Positions 26,527-33,438 of a DNA stretch of 50,084 bases are shown in pieces. How positions within the stretch are numbered: the stretch's first letter is position 1; each line of letters begins with the position of its first letter. This DNA comes from Streptococcus sp. HMSC074B11. Its GTDB lineage: Bacteria; Bacillota; Bacilli; Lactobacillales; Streptococcaceae. Position numbers and translations under genes: made by a program. Below the pieces are notes generated by a model. It was given only the letters and a program-made list of their open reading frames with translations. It made no database searches and was not told where the DNA came from. Where the stretch lies: assembly GCF_001808705.1 (NCBI RefSeq), contig NZ_KV794223.1, positions 1-50,084 on the forward strand. The letters are read 5' to 3'.

Positions 26527-29188
26527 AATCTTCTTCAACTTTTTTAGGTTGGTAGGCAAGCATTCCTAAAGCAACAAAAATCATTATTGTAAAGATAAGA
26601 AAAATAATCTGACTATGAATATTGCCTGTCATAGAAATGGTTTGTCGTAAACCTGACACTGAATAACTCATTGGTAACCATGGGTTAATAGTTTTAAAGA
26701 ATTGATTCGTTAAAGCTAAAGGATAAGTTCCTGCACTTGATGCTAATTGAAGGAGTAATAAAATTAAGGAGAAGAAGGCGCCTAGGCGAGAATTCCAGGT
26801 TGTCAATGCTGTTACCATCGCCATGAAAGCAAGACTGGTTAAAATAATCAAAGCAAAGGTCTTGAATTCGTGAACTGCAGTCAATCCGATTAAATGTACT
26901 CCACCATAAACTAATACTCCTGCCAAACCAGCAATGATACCGTTAATTTCAAAGCGAGACTTAAACCAAGCCCAGCGACTTTCTGGATGGCGCCCAGAAG
27001 GCAATTTAGCAAAAATCATATTAGTTGAAATAGCAGCAACAAAAAGAGCAACTGATATCATATATGGAGCCATGGCAATTCCATTAACTGCTACTTGATC
27101 CGTATCAGTTTTTGAAAGACTTAGAGGATCAGCTAGTAAATCTGCATTTGTTGGTTCAGTTGAAGCCTGTTTCAATTGCCCCTCAGCCTCTGTCAAACCT
27201 TGATTTAATTGACTTGAACCATCACTTAATTTTCCAAGTCCTGATTGTAGAATTTCTGATCCTTCAGCAAGTTGATCTGCTCCACTAGCTATTTTTTCAG
27301 AACCATTAGATAGTTGATTTGCACCAGAAACTAGCTGGTCTGATTTATCAGCTAATTGTTGAGAGCCCGCTTGTAATTGATTAAATCCAGCGGTTAAATC
27401 TGATGTTTTATTATTTACTTGGTTGACACCTGATGCAAGTTTATCAATTCCTGTTGCTAATTCTGGTGCATTCTCTGCTAATTTAGCAGTAGCACCTGTC
27501 AATGTTGAAGATTTTTCTGTCAACTGATTAGAACCTTGTAGCAACTTATTGAAACTTCCTGTCAAGTTCGAATTTTTCGAACTCAACTGACTTGCTCCTA
27601 AAGCTACTTGGTCTACAGATTTTGTATAGCTGTCAATACCAGATTCAAGAGTTTGACTAGCTGGCAATAACTGACCATCAATTGCTGTTTGAACCTGTGT
27701 TAATCCACTTGACAAACTTGTCAATGTTGAAGAAGCAGTTGGTAATAATTGACTTGAGTGATTCTTTAATTGAGTTAGACTATCTGTTTGAGTGGTTACA
27801 TTTTCTAAAGAAGATTGTAACGTTTGAACTGTAGTTAAAATTGTTCGTGCTGACTCACTAGTAGAAGATGATGGATTAGAAACCACAGAAGTTATCTCTG
27901 CCTGTTTGTCAGGAGTTAAGCTTTGATAAGCACTAGTAGATTGAATAGCTGACAAAGTAGTTTCTTTTTCAGCTTGATTTGAAGTAATGATGCTTTGTGC
28001 TGAATTTGCAATCGTTGATAGACTACTAGAAAGCTGTTTTGTTACTTGTGTTATCTCTCCACTATCTGCTGTTTGAATATTTTGAATAGCTTGATTAAAT
28101 TGCTCTAAACTAGTTGCTAATTGTTTAATCTGATCTTTTTGTTGGTTTGCCCCATCTAATTGAGTAGAAAGTTCTTGAATACCTTGATTAAGTTTTGTTA
28201 ATCCTGTACGTAGAGTCTCTGATTTAGTAGAAATCTGATTTGCACCTGATGATAGACTTTGAACTCCATTTATATAAGTATCAATACCAAGTGAAAATTG
28301 ATTTAATCCTGAATTTAATTGAGAAACACCACCTGTATAGGCTTGTGTGCCTGAATCAAGTTGAGTCAAACCTGATACCAGTGCCGGTGTCTGTGAATTC
28401 AGTTGGTTTATTCCATTGTCGATTTGTGAAATAGCGCTGGTATATTGATTTAAACCAGTATTAAAATTACCAAGACCAAGATTTAACTGATTTACACCAG
28501 CTGTATAGGTTCCTAAACCTGTAGATAATTGATCAGCACCATTAGAAAATGTGAGACTCGATTGAGCTAAGGTTTGAAGATTGGTTGCTAAGGTTTGACT
28601 CCCATCCGAAAGCTGATTCGAACCATCAGCCAACTGTAAACTTGCATTTGCAGCTTGAGATAAACCAAGTTTTAAATCACCCATCTTCTCAAATAAAGCT
28701 TTGGTATAAGATTGAGTAACATTAGTAGCCACTGTCTGTTTGATTTGTGTCATGGCAGAATCACTCATCTTGCTTGCAATAAAACTATGACCACTTGATG
28801 TCTGATAGTCAATCGTCATCTGTTCAGGATGATTTGTAAGGATAGAAGATGCTTTCTCAGAGAGATTACTTGGCAATGTTACCACCATGTAATAATCTCC
28901 ATCTCGTAGGCCTCTTTCTCCCTCACCTTCATCTACAAAATGAAAATCCAGGCTATTACTATCTTTAAAATTAGACACTATGTCTTCACCAATAGTGAGT
29001 TTTTCATCATTATAAGTAGCAGCTTGATCCTTATTAACAATTGCTACAGGTAACTCCGAAAGTTTACCATATGGATCCCACATTGATGATAAGAAAATGA
29101 CATTGTAAAGAGCTGGAATTAAGGAAATTCCTATCATGACAATAATAAATGTCGGTTTTTTAAAGATTGCTTTCCATTCTTTAAACAT
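26525..29188 (-). CDS. YhgE/Pip family membrane protein
   Basis: 887 aa. One N-terminal membrane helix (about 13-31), a conserved Pip domain (about 35-165, DPYGKLSELPVAIVNKDQAA), a very long extracellular stalk (about 180-685), and a C-terminal block of five to six helices (from about 700). The stalk consists of imperfect heptad-like repeats of the type QL-x2-G-x3-L with Ser/Asn/Gln, predicted to form an extended beta/coiled stalk. The family includes phage infection protein Pip of Lactococcus and the type VII-associated EsaA; many streptococci carry a copy controlled by a neighbouring TetR regulator. Function here is uncertain, perhaps export or envelope stress. Divergently transcribed from the TetR gene. 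Confidence 0.88.
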   Translation of the reverse strand: MFKEWKAIFKKPTFIIVMIGISLIPALYNVIFLSSMWDPYGKLSELPVAIVNKDQAATYNDEKLTIGEDIVSNFKDSNSLDFHFVDEGEGERGLRDGDYYMVVTLPSNLSEKASSILTNHPEQMTIDYQTSSGHSFIASKMSDSAMTQIKQTVATNVTQSYTKALFEKMGDLKLGLSQAANASLQLADGSNQLSDGSQTLATNLQTLAQSSLTFSNGADQLSTGLGTYTAGVNQLNLGLGNFNTGLNQYTSAISQIDNGINQLNSQTPALVSGLTQLDSGTQAYTGGVSQLNSGLNQFSLGIDTYINGVQSLSSGANQISTKSETLRTGLTKLNQGIQELSTQLDGANQQKDQIKQLATSLEQFNQAIQNIQTADSGEITQVTKQLSSSLSTIANSAQSIITSNQAEKETTLSAIQSTSAYQSLTPDKQAEITSVVSNPSSSTSESARTILTTVQTLQSSLENVTTQTDSLTQLKNHSSQLLPTASSTLTSLSSGLTQVQTAIDGQLLPASQTLESGIDSYTKSVDQVALGASQLSSKNSNLTGSFNKLLQGSNQLTEKSSTLTGATAKLAENAPELATGIDKLASGVNQVNNKTSDLTAGFNQLQAGSQQLADKSDQLVSGANQLSNGSEKIASGADQLAEGSEILQSGLGKLSDGSSQLNQGLTEAEGQLKQASTEPTNADLLADPLSLSKTDTDQVAVNGIAMAPYMISVALFVAAISTNMIFAKLPSGRHPESRWAWFKSRFEINGIIAGLAGVLVYGGVHLIGLTAVHEFKTFALIILTSLAFMAMVTALTTWNSRLGAFFSLILLLLQLASSAGTYPLALTNQFFKTINPWLPMSYSVSGLRQTISMTGNIHSQIIFLIFTIMIFVALGMLAYQPKKVEED

Positions 29189-29209
29189 ATTGTCTCCTTT
29201 TTTAAACTA

Positions 29210-29296
29210 CTTGTCTAAATTTTTGATATAATAGATTATACATAAAAAAATTAAAAAGACAAGATAAAAAAACTATTTTTGAACACATTGTCTAAA
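29210..29296. promoter_or_regulatory. Divergent promoter/operator region of the yhgE and tetR genes
   Basis: TTGTCT occurs three times: plus strand at 29211-29216, minus strand at 29257-29262, plus strand at 29288-29293. The first two are inside a 7-bp inverted repeat CTTGTCT/AGACAAG. The minus-strand copy is also the -35 box of the yhgE gene, with TATAAT at 29235-29240 (16-nt spacer). The third lies within a TGAACA/TGTTCA inverted repeat near the tetR start. These are good candidates for TetR binding. Confidence 0.55.
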
Positions 29297-29316
29297 AATG
29301 TTCATCTGGAGGGAAC

Positions 29317-29859
29317 ATGCAAGAAAGTAATAAACGATTAAAAACCAAACGTATTATCGAAAATGCCATGGTAGAATTATTGATGGAACAACCATTCGAT
29401 CAGATTACAACTGTTAAATTAGCACAAAAAGCTGGAATTAGCCGCTCCAGTTTCTATACTCATTACAAAGATAAATACGATATGATTGAACATTACCAAA
29501 GTAAACTATTTCATACCTTCGAATATATCTTTCAAAAACATGCTAATCACAAACGAAATGCTATTCTAGAAGTATTTGAATACTTAGAATCAGAACCACT
29601 TCTAGCAGCTCTTTTATCTGAAAATGGAACCAAGGAAATTCAAAATTTCTTGAGAAATAAACTTCACATCCTACTGAGCACAGACCTTCAAAAACGTTTT
29701 ATGCAACTCAAACTAAATGAAATAGAATTAGAATACAGTAGCGTCTACCTGACAAATGCTCTCTTTGGAGTCTGTCAAACCTGGATTGCCCACGGAAAAA
29801 AAGAAAGTCCACAAGAAATCACGGACTTTTTAATGAAAATGTTAAGGGATACAAATTAA
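29317..29859 (+). CDS. TetR/AcrR family transcriptional regulator
   Basis: 180 aa. The N-terminal helix-turn-helix is clear at about 28-50 (TTVKLAQKAGISRSSFYTHYKDK), preceded by the typical first helix (RIIENAMVELLMEQPFDQ). The C-terminal ~125 residues form an all-helical ligand-binding and dimerisation domain of unknown specificity, resembling the TetR_C_33-type domain of YhgE-linked regulators. Divergent from the YhgE gene over a 128-nt region with repeated TTGTCT boxes, so it probably represses that gene and itself. GGAGG ribosome binding site 4-5 nt upstream. Confidence 0.9.
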   Translation: MQESNKRLKTKRIIENAMVELLMEQPFDQITTVKLAQKAGISRSSFYTHYKDKYDMIEHYQSKLFHTFEYIFQKHANHKRNAILEVFEYLESEPLLAALLSENGTKEIQNFLRNKLHILLSTDLQKRFMQLKLNEIELEYSSVYLTNALFGVCQTWIAHGKKESPQEITDFLMKMLRDTN

Positions 29860-29865
29860 TAAAAA

Positions 29866-29916
29866 AGCTCTATAATATTTATAGGAAATCACCCCCCTAT
29901 GAATATTATGGAGCCT
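29866..29916. repeat. Long 19-bp hairpin immediately after the TetR gene
   Basis: GCTCTATAATATTTATAGG (29867-29885) pairs with CCTATGAATATTATGGAGC (29896-29914), 19 bp with two G-U pairs, loop of 10 nt including CCCC. On the minus strand it is followed by TTTTTT; on the plus strand by a weaker T-rich run. It may be a terminator or the joined ends of a lost mobile element (ISL3-like ends also begin GGCTC); no transposase is present. Confidence 0.5.
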
Positions 29917-29936
29917 ATTTTGTTATTCTTATTAGG

Positions 29937-29967
29937 CTAAGGCAATACAATTTCCTTAGTTTTATTT
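29937..29967 (+). terminator. Probable terminator of the TetR gene
   Basis: CTAAGG (29937-29942) pairs with CCTTAG (29954-29959), followed by TTTTATTTT. The stem is short (6 bp). Confidence 0.5.
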
Positions 29968-30034
29968 TCGGAAACAAATCATTATCTATCCGTATGTTAG
30001 TTATGCCTCCCTTCATTACATCGGACAAAGAATC

Positions 30035-30065
30035 AAAAAAAGGAACACCAACTTAGTGTTCCTTT
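30035..30065 (-). terminator. Terminator after tRNA-Asn
   Basis: On the minus strand AAAGGAACAC (30056-30065) pairs with GTGTTCCTTT (30039-30048), 10 bp with 7-nt loop, followed by a T-run (30035-30041). It ends the comE-to-tRNA transcript. Confidence 0.88.
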
Positions 30066-30072
30066 CATCTGA

Positions 30073-30146
30073 CTCCGCCAGTAGGACTCGAACCTACGAC
30101 ATCATGATTAACAGTCATGCGCTACTACCAACTGAGCTATGGCGGA
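30073..30146 (-). tRNA. tRNA-Asn (anticodon GTT)
   Basis: 74 nt. Acceptor arms TCCGCCA and TGGCGGA pair perfectly with discriminator G; anticodon stem CATGA/TCATG with loop CTGTTAA; T arm GTAGG-TTCGAGT-CCTAC. The 3' CCA is not encoded. It is the only intact tRNA downstream of comE. Confidence 0.95.
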
Positions 30147-30151
30147 TTAAA

Positions 30152-30215
30152 TAGTCCGTACGGAATTCGAACCCGTGTTACCGCTATGAAAAGACGATTT
30201 CTTAACCAACGGACC
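30152..30215 (-). pseudogene. Degenerate tRNA-Glu (anticodon TTC)
   Basis: The 3' part is a recognisable tRNA-Glu: TTTTC anticodon loop, T arm ACGGGTTCGAATTCCGT and acceptor ACGGACT pairing with GGTCCGT. It is only 64 nt, against about 72 for streptococcal tRNA-Glu: about 8 nt of the D arm are missing, and the anticodon stem (TCGTC against AGCGG) has a C-A mismatch and two G-U pairs. It is unlikely to fold or be charged. In related streptococci an intact tRNA-Glu flanks comE, so this looks like a decayed copy. Confidence 0.8.
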
Positions 30216-30266
30216 CTCTACCTGTAGCAGATATAACCATTATATCAATTTATCAAAAATTGTCAA

Positions 30267-31019
30267 TTACTTTTTTTGGTTTTTAGCCATTAGTTCTCTC
30301 AATTTTTTAGTTTTTAGGCGAGAGATAGGACAACGATGATCTTCATAAAATACAACTTCCATTTTTTTACGATCAATTTCTCTCACATTACCGATATTGA
30401 CTAAAAATGACTTGTGAGCTAGATAAAAACGTTGGGTTTCCTTATCCTTTTCTTGAATATCTGTCATTGTTCCATAAAATTCTTTTGCAAAATTCTTACC
30501 TACAATTCGTAATTTATGAGAAGTTCCAGTTGTCTCAATGTAGAGAATATCATGATAAGGAATACAAAGATCATTTCCTTTATAACTATAATCAAAATAA
30601 TCAACGACTGATTGGTTTTCAAGTAAAGTAGTTTTAGTGTAAAGCACACAGTCGGCAACTCTATTTTTAAAAACTTGATCACTGGTTTCTTTATCAATGA
30701 AATCCAATGCTGAAACTTTGTATTTATAAGTCAAGGTAGCAAATTCAGATCGACTTGTAATAAAAACAATAATGGCATAAGGATTGCGGTGACGAATAAA
30801 TTGAGCAACCTCAAATCCTTTTCTCTCAATTCCATTGATATCAATATCTAGAAAATACAGCTGATTAACTTCATCATGCTCTACATATTCCATAAACTCT
30901 CTCACTTTTCCTGTTGTTTTATAGGAGATAGGAATATTTGTTTCCTTAGAAATTTTATTCAGAGTTGTTTCCAACCTTACTTGGTGTTCTATAATATCTT
31001 CTAAAATTAATACTTTCAT
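30267..31019 (-). CDS. comE: ComE, competence response regulator (LytTR type)
   Basis: 250 aa, identical in length to pneumococcal ComE. The receiver domain has acidic residues E7/D8 and the phospho-acceptor D58 (YFLDIDI); the C-terminal LytTR domain (about 140-245, LYIETTGTSHKLRI, FYLAHKSFLVNI) binds the direct-repeat ComE box. After phosphorylation by ComD, ComE switches on comCDE, comAB and comX, starting competence. Its start overlaps the comD stop by 4 nt. Third gene of comCDE. The degenerate tRNA-Glu follows 51 nt after its stop with no terminator between. Confidence 0.97.
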   Translation of the reverse strand: MKVLILEDIIEHQVRLETTLNKISKETNIPISYKTTGKVREFMEYVEHDEVNQLYFLDIDINGIERKGFEVAQFIRHRNPYAIIVFITSRSEFATLTYKYKVSALDFIDKETSDQVFKNRVADCVLYTKTTLLENQSVVDYFDYSYKGNDLCIPYHDILYIETTGTSHKLRIVGKNFAKEFYGTMTDIQEKDKETQRFYLAHKSFLVNIGNVREIDRKKMEVVFYEDHRCPISRLKTKKLRELMAKNQKK

Positions 31020-32335
31020 ATCAGTTCCCTCTTAAATCTAATCACTTGTTTAAATACATCATTATCAATTTCTGTTTCTAAAATAACATTGTCATATTTT
31101 CCTAAAATTTCTTTAACATTATTAAGTCCAAGTCCTCTATGTCTTCCTTTAGTTGAAAATCCTAACTCAAATAAATCTTCGGATTTTACCTTTCTTTTTT
31201 TACAAGAGTTTTGGATAACAACTAGGGTTTCAAGATCCAATTTGATGATAGCTACCTCTAGTTGTTTTTGATAGCTTTCAACTGCTCCCTCAACGGCATT
31301 ATTGAGAAGAACGCTCATTACGCGCACCAAATCTAACAGTTCCATGGACAAAGGCGTGATGATATCTTTTACCTCTAATGTGTACTCTACATCATTAGTT
31401 TTCGCATTGACAATAGATTGAGCAATCAAACTACGAAGTGCTGAATCCTCAATATTGTTCAAATCGAAATAGGTATACTTGTCTGAACGTAATTTTTGAT
31501 TCGCCTTTACAAGAACTTCACTGTAAACTCTGTCAATTTCTTGTAAATCTTTACTTTCGATCGCCATTCTTAAGCTGACAAGCATGCCTGTATAATCATG
31601 GCGAAAACCACGAATTTCATTATATAAGGCAACAATCTCATCCGTGTAAGTTTGTAAGTGTTTTTGCTCAAACTTCTTTTGTTCCAATTCAATTTCTTTT
31701 TCTATCTGAACTTTGTGAGAATTCATGGAAAAGAAGGTCAAAAGTAGGCCAACAAAAACAATAGATGATAAAATACTTCCAAAACTGTTTAAATTGGGAA
31801 AAGTACTCACAATATCTGAAGTGAAAGAGACAACGTGTAGAAAAATAAATGTAAAGAGCACTTTCTTCAGAAAAGGATATAGATAGTCTTTATCAAAATA
31901 TTTAAATTCGAGATGGAAATAAGAAACAACAACTTTAATAACCAAATAAGTTAAGATCAGGATAAATAGATAAAAATAATTGTTATACTTCAATGCAAAC
32001 TCATCTCCTGTAATAGATGATAAGGTTACTGATAAAAAGTTATTGGTACTATTATATAAAAGAGAAAATAATAGACTGATAAAAATTCCCTTAGATTTCT
32101 CATACTTCTTAAATCCAACAAAGTAACCAAATAGGAGGAAAGGAAATAAAAATTTAGACAATCCAAAACTACTAGCAAATACCAAATAAGTACCTTCTTC
32201 CACTGTCAATTGTAGTAGAAAGATATAAATACTAAAAATACATTGTTCTTTTCTAGTTGCTTTACAAATCCATTTATAAATTTTACTAATAATAAAAACA
32301 TAAAAAATAGCTATTACCAAACCAAATAAATCCAT
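31016..32335 (-). CDS. comD: ComD, pheromone-sensing histidine kinase
   Basis: 439 aa (HPK10 family). Six to seven N-terminal membrane helices (about 1-208) form the CSP receptor; then a coiled linker, the phosphorylated His246 in EIRGFRHDYTG, N-box LLNNAVEGAV and a short ATPase domain. It detects the mature ComC peptide outside and phosphorylates ComE. The start is the ATG at 32335 (MDLFG, as in pneumococcus), with GGGAG 6 nt upstream; the upstream TTG at 32359 gives 8 extra residues and is rejected. The sensor half should have co-evolved with the unusual pheromone. It follows comC by 28 nt. Confidence 0.96.
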   Translation of the reverse strand: MDLFGLVIAIFYVFIISKIYKWICKATRKEQCIFSIYIFLLQLTVEEGTYLVFASSFGLSKFLFPFLLFGYFVGFKKYEKSKGIFISLLFSLLYNSTNNFLSVTLSSITGDEFALKYNNYFYLFILILTYLVIKVVVSYFHLEFKYFDKDYLYPFLKKVLFTFIFLHVVSFTSDIVSTFPNLNSFGSILSSIVFVGLLLTFFSMNSHKVQIEKEIELEQKKFEQKHLQTYTDEIVALYNEIRGFRHDYTGMLVSLRMAIESKDLQEIDRVYSEVLVKANQKLRSDKYTYFDLNNIEDSALRSLIAQSIVNAKTNDVEYTLEVKDIITPLSMELLDLVRVMSVLLNNAVEGAVESYQKQLEVAIIKLDLETLVVIQNSCKKRKVKSEDLFELGFSTKGRHRGLGLNNVKEILGKYDNVILETEIDNDVFKQVIRFKRELI

Positions 32336-32363
32336 TATGTTCTCCCTATCTTGCTTCAATAAA

Positions 32364-32492
32364 CTACTTCTTCGGAAATATTTTATTTAAAAACTTAAAA
32401 CTCCTAATATCCCCACCTCTGATTTCCTGCAGTTCTTTTTCGTTCAATTCTTGGAAATCTTTCATTTGAGCAAAATCTGTATTCTTTTTCAT
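32364..32492 (-). CDS. comC: ComC, competence-stimulating peptide precursor
   Basis: 42 aa, too short for ordinary gene calls. A 27-residue double-glycine leader begins MKKNTDFAQ and ends ELQEIRGG, the cut site of the ComAB transporter-protease. The mature peptide is DIRSFKFLNKIFPKK, 15 residues, with an acidic residue then R at position 3, aromatic/aliphatic core and basic end, as in other mitis-group CSPs. It matches neither pneumococcal CSP-1 nor CSP-2, which are 17 residues starting EMR. AGGAG lies 9 nt before the ATG, and a ComE-box promoter lies about 50-115 nt upstream. First gene of comCDE. Confidence 0.95.
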   Translation of the reverse strand: MKKNTDFAQMKDFQELNEKELQEIRGGDIRSFKFLNKIFPKK

Positions 32493-32539
32493 AATATAAA
32501 CTCCTATAATGTTTTTCTTGTAAATTAACTTACAAAAAT

Positions 32540-32606
32540 ATTATATAAAATCTACGATACCTATAGAGAATTATTTCTCAAATGCTCAAATTTTATTCTG
32601 AAATGT
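32540..32606 (-). promoter_or_regulatory. comCDE promoter with ComE box
   Basis: On the minus strand ACATTTCAG (32598-32606) and GCATTTGAG (32577-32585) form the ComE direct repeat, separated by exactly 12 nt. TATAAT follows at 32540-32545. No good -35 box is present, fitting activation by phosphorylated ComE. Confidence 0.9.
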
Positions 32607-32616
32607 CAAATTTTTA

Positions 32617-32645
32617 CAAAAAAAGCTGGGATTTTTTCCCAGCTT
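32617..32645 (-). terminator. Terminator after tRNA-Arg, upstream of comC
   Basis: On the minus strand AAGCTGGGA (32637-32645) pairs with TCCCAGCTT (32623-32631) over a 5-nt loop and is followed by a T-run (to 32618). It insulates comC from tRNA-Arg transcription; it ends 11 nt before the ComE box. Confidence 0.9.
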
Positions 32646-32657
32646 ACGATTTAACAC

Positions 32658-32731
32658 TGATCCCAGCAGGATTCGAACCTGCGACCGTTCGCTTAGAAGG
32701 CGAATGCTCTATCCAGCTGAGCTATGAGACC
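32658..32731 (-). tRNA. tRNA-Arg (anticodon TCT)
   Basis: 74 nt. Acceptor GGTCTCA/TGGGATC with discriminator A; D arm GCTC-AGCTGGATA-GAGC; anticodon stem TTCGC/GCGAA with loop CTTCTAA; T arm GCAGG-TTCGAAT-CCTGC. CCA is not encoded. Its position beside comC is conserved in mitis-group streptococci. Confidence 0.95.
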
Positions 32732-32774
32732 TTACTAATCTATCTTATCAAAAAAAGCTAGCTTAGTCAATCAT

Positions 32775-33254
32775 CTATTTATGATAGGGAGAGCCCTGTT
32801 GAATCGAAAACGCTCTATAAATTTGTTCTACTAAGACTAATCTCATCAGTTGATGAGGAAGCGTCAATCTACCAAAACTAACAGAGAGATTGGCTCTCTT
32901 TTTCACCTCTGGAGATAGTCCTAAACTCCCACCAATGATAAAAGTGATTGTCGAAAATCCATTGATAGAAGCTCTTTCAAGCTGCTTACTGAACTCTTCA
33001 GAAGAAAAAGTTGTTCCTTCAATAGCTAAAACAACTACAAAATCACGTTCCCCTACTTTAGCAAAAATGCGGTTCCCTTCCAACTCCAAAATCTTTTGAT
33101 TTTCAGATTCGCTGGCCCGATCTGGTGTTTTTTCATCAGCCAACTCAATCATTTCTAGATTAGCAAAGCGTGAAATTCTCTTGGAGTATTCTGCTATGCC
33201 ATCTTTGAGATATTTTTCTTTCAGTTTTCCAACTGTTACCACTTTAATTTTCAT
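32775..33254 (-). CDS. rlmH: 23S rRNA pseudouridine-1915 N3-methyltransferase
   Basis: 159 aa SPOUT methyltransferase that methylates pseudouridine 1915 of 23S rRNA on 70S ribosomes. The start [20 protein letters not shown], the SAM loop [10 protein letters not shown] and the C-terminal end [17 protein letters not shown] (knot and active-site tyrosine/histidine) are all conserved. It is the last minus-strand gene before the origin, divergent from htrA; in staphylococci the same gene is the SCCmec attachment gene, but no element is inserted here. Confidence 0.96.
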   Translation of the reverse strand: MKIKVVTVGKLKEKYLKDGIAEYSKRISRFANLEMIELADEKTPDRASESENQKILELEGNRIFAKVGERDFVVVLAIEGTTFSSEEFSKQLERASINGFSTITFIIGGSLGLSPEVKKRANLSVSFGRLTLPHQLMRLVLVEQIYRAFSIQQGSPYHK

Positions 33255-33291
33255 TCTTCTATTCTAACATATTCACACTCAATTTCACATC

Positions 33292-33354
33292 TTATTCACA
33301 GATAAGATTTTGAAAAACTTCAATAAATTCACAGTTTTTCGAAAGTTATCCACA
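33292..33354. other. DnaA-box group between rlmH and htrA
   Basis: TTATCCACA at 33346-33354 is a perfect DnaA box; TTATTCACA at 33292-33300 differs by one base; several weaker TTCACA half-sites surround them. This is 2.3 kb upstream of dnaA. It may titrate DnaA or be an outlying part of oriC. Confidence 0.65.
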
Positions 33355-33376
33355 GATTGTGAAAAACTTTTTTGTT

Positions 33377-33409
33377 TTTAAGCTTGGATTAAGCTAGCTA
33401 TTTTATACT
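33377..33409 (+). promoter_or_regulatory. htrA promoter with CiaR binding site
   Basis: TTTAAG-CTTGG-ATTAAG (33377-33393) is the CiaR direct repeat (TTTAAG-N5-WTTAAG). TATACT follows at 33404-33409 after 10 nt, so the repeat takes the place of the -35 box. htrA is a known CiaRH target in pneumococcus. Confidence 0.85.
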
Positions 33410-33438
33410 TTCATTGATTAAAAAACATGGAGGCTTCT

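Noticed and set aside
26975..28660. Repeated DNA suggestive of a CRISPR array or tandem repeat
   Set aside because: Repeats are imperfect, in frame, and encode the QL-x2-G stalk of the YhgE protein; no constant repeat-spacer period and no cas genes.
32336..32359. TTG start giving an 8-residue longer ComD
   Set aside because: The GGGAG ribosome binding site is inside this extension and pneumococcal ComD begins at MDLFG.
32775..33254. Integration of an SCC-type element at the rlmH end
   Set aside because: The rlmH 3' end is intact and followed directly by tRNA-Arg; no direct repeat or recombinase gene.
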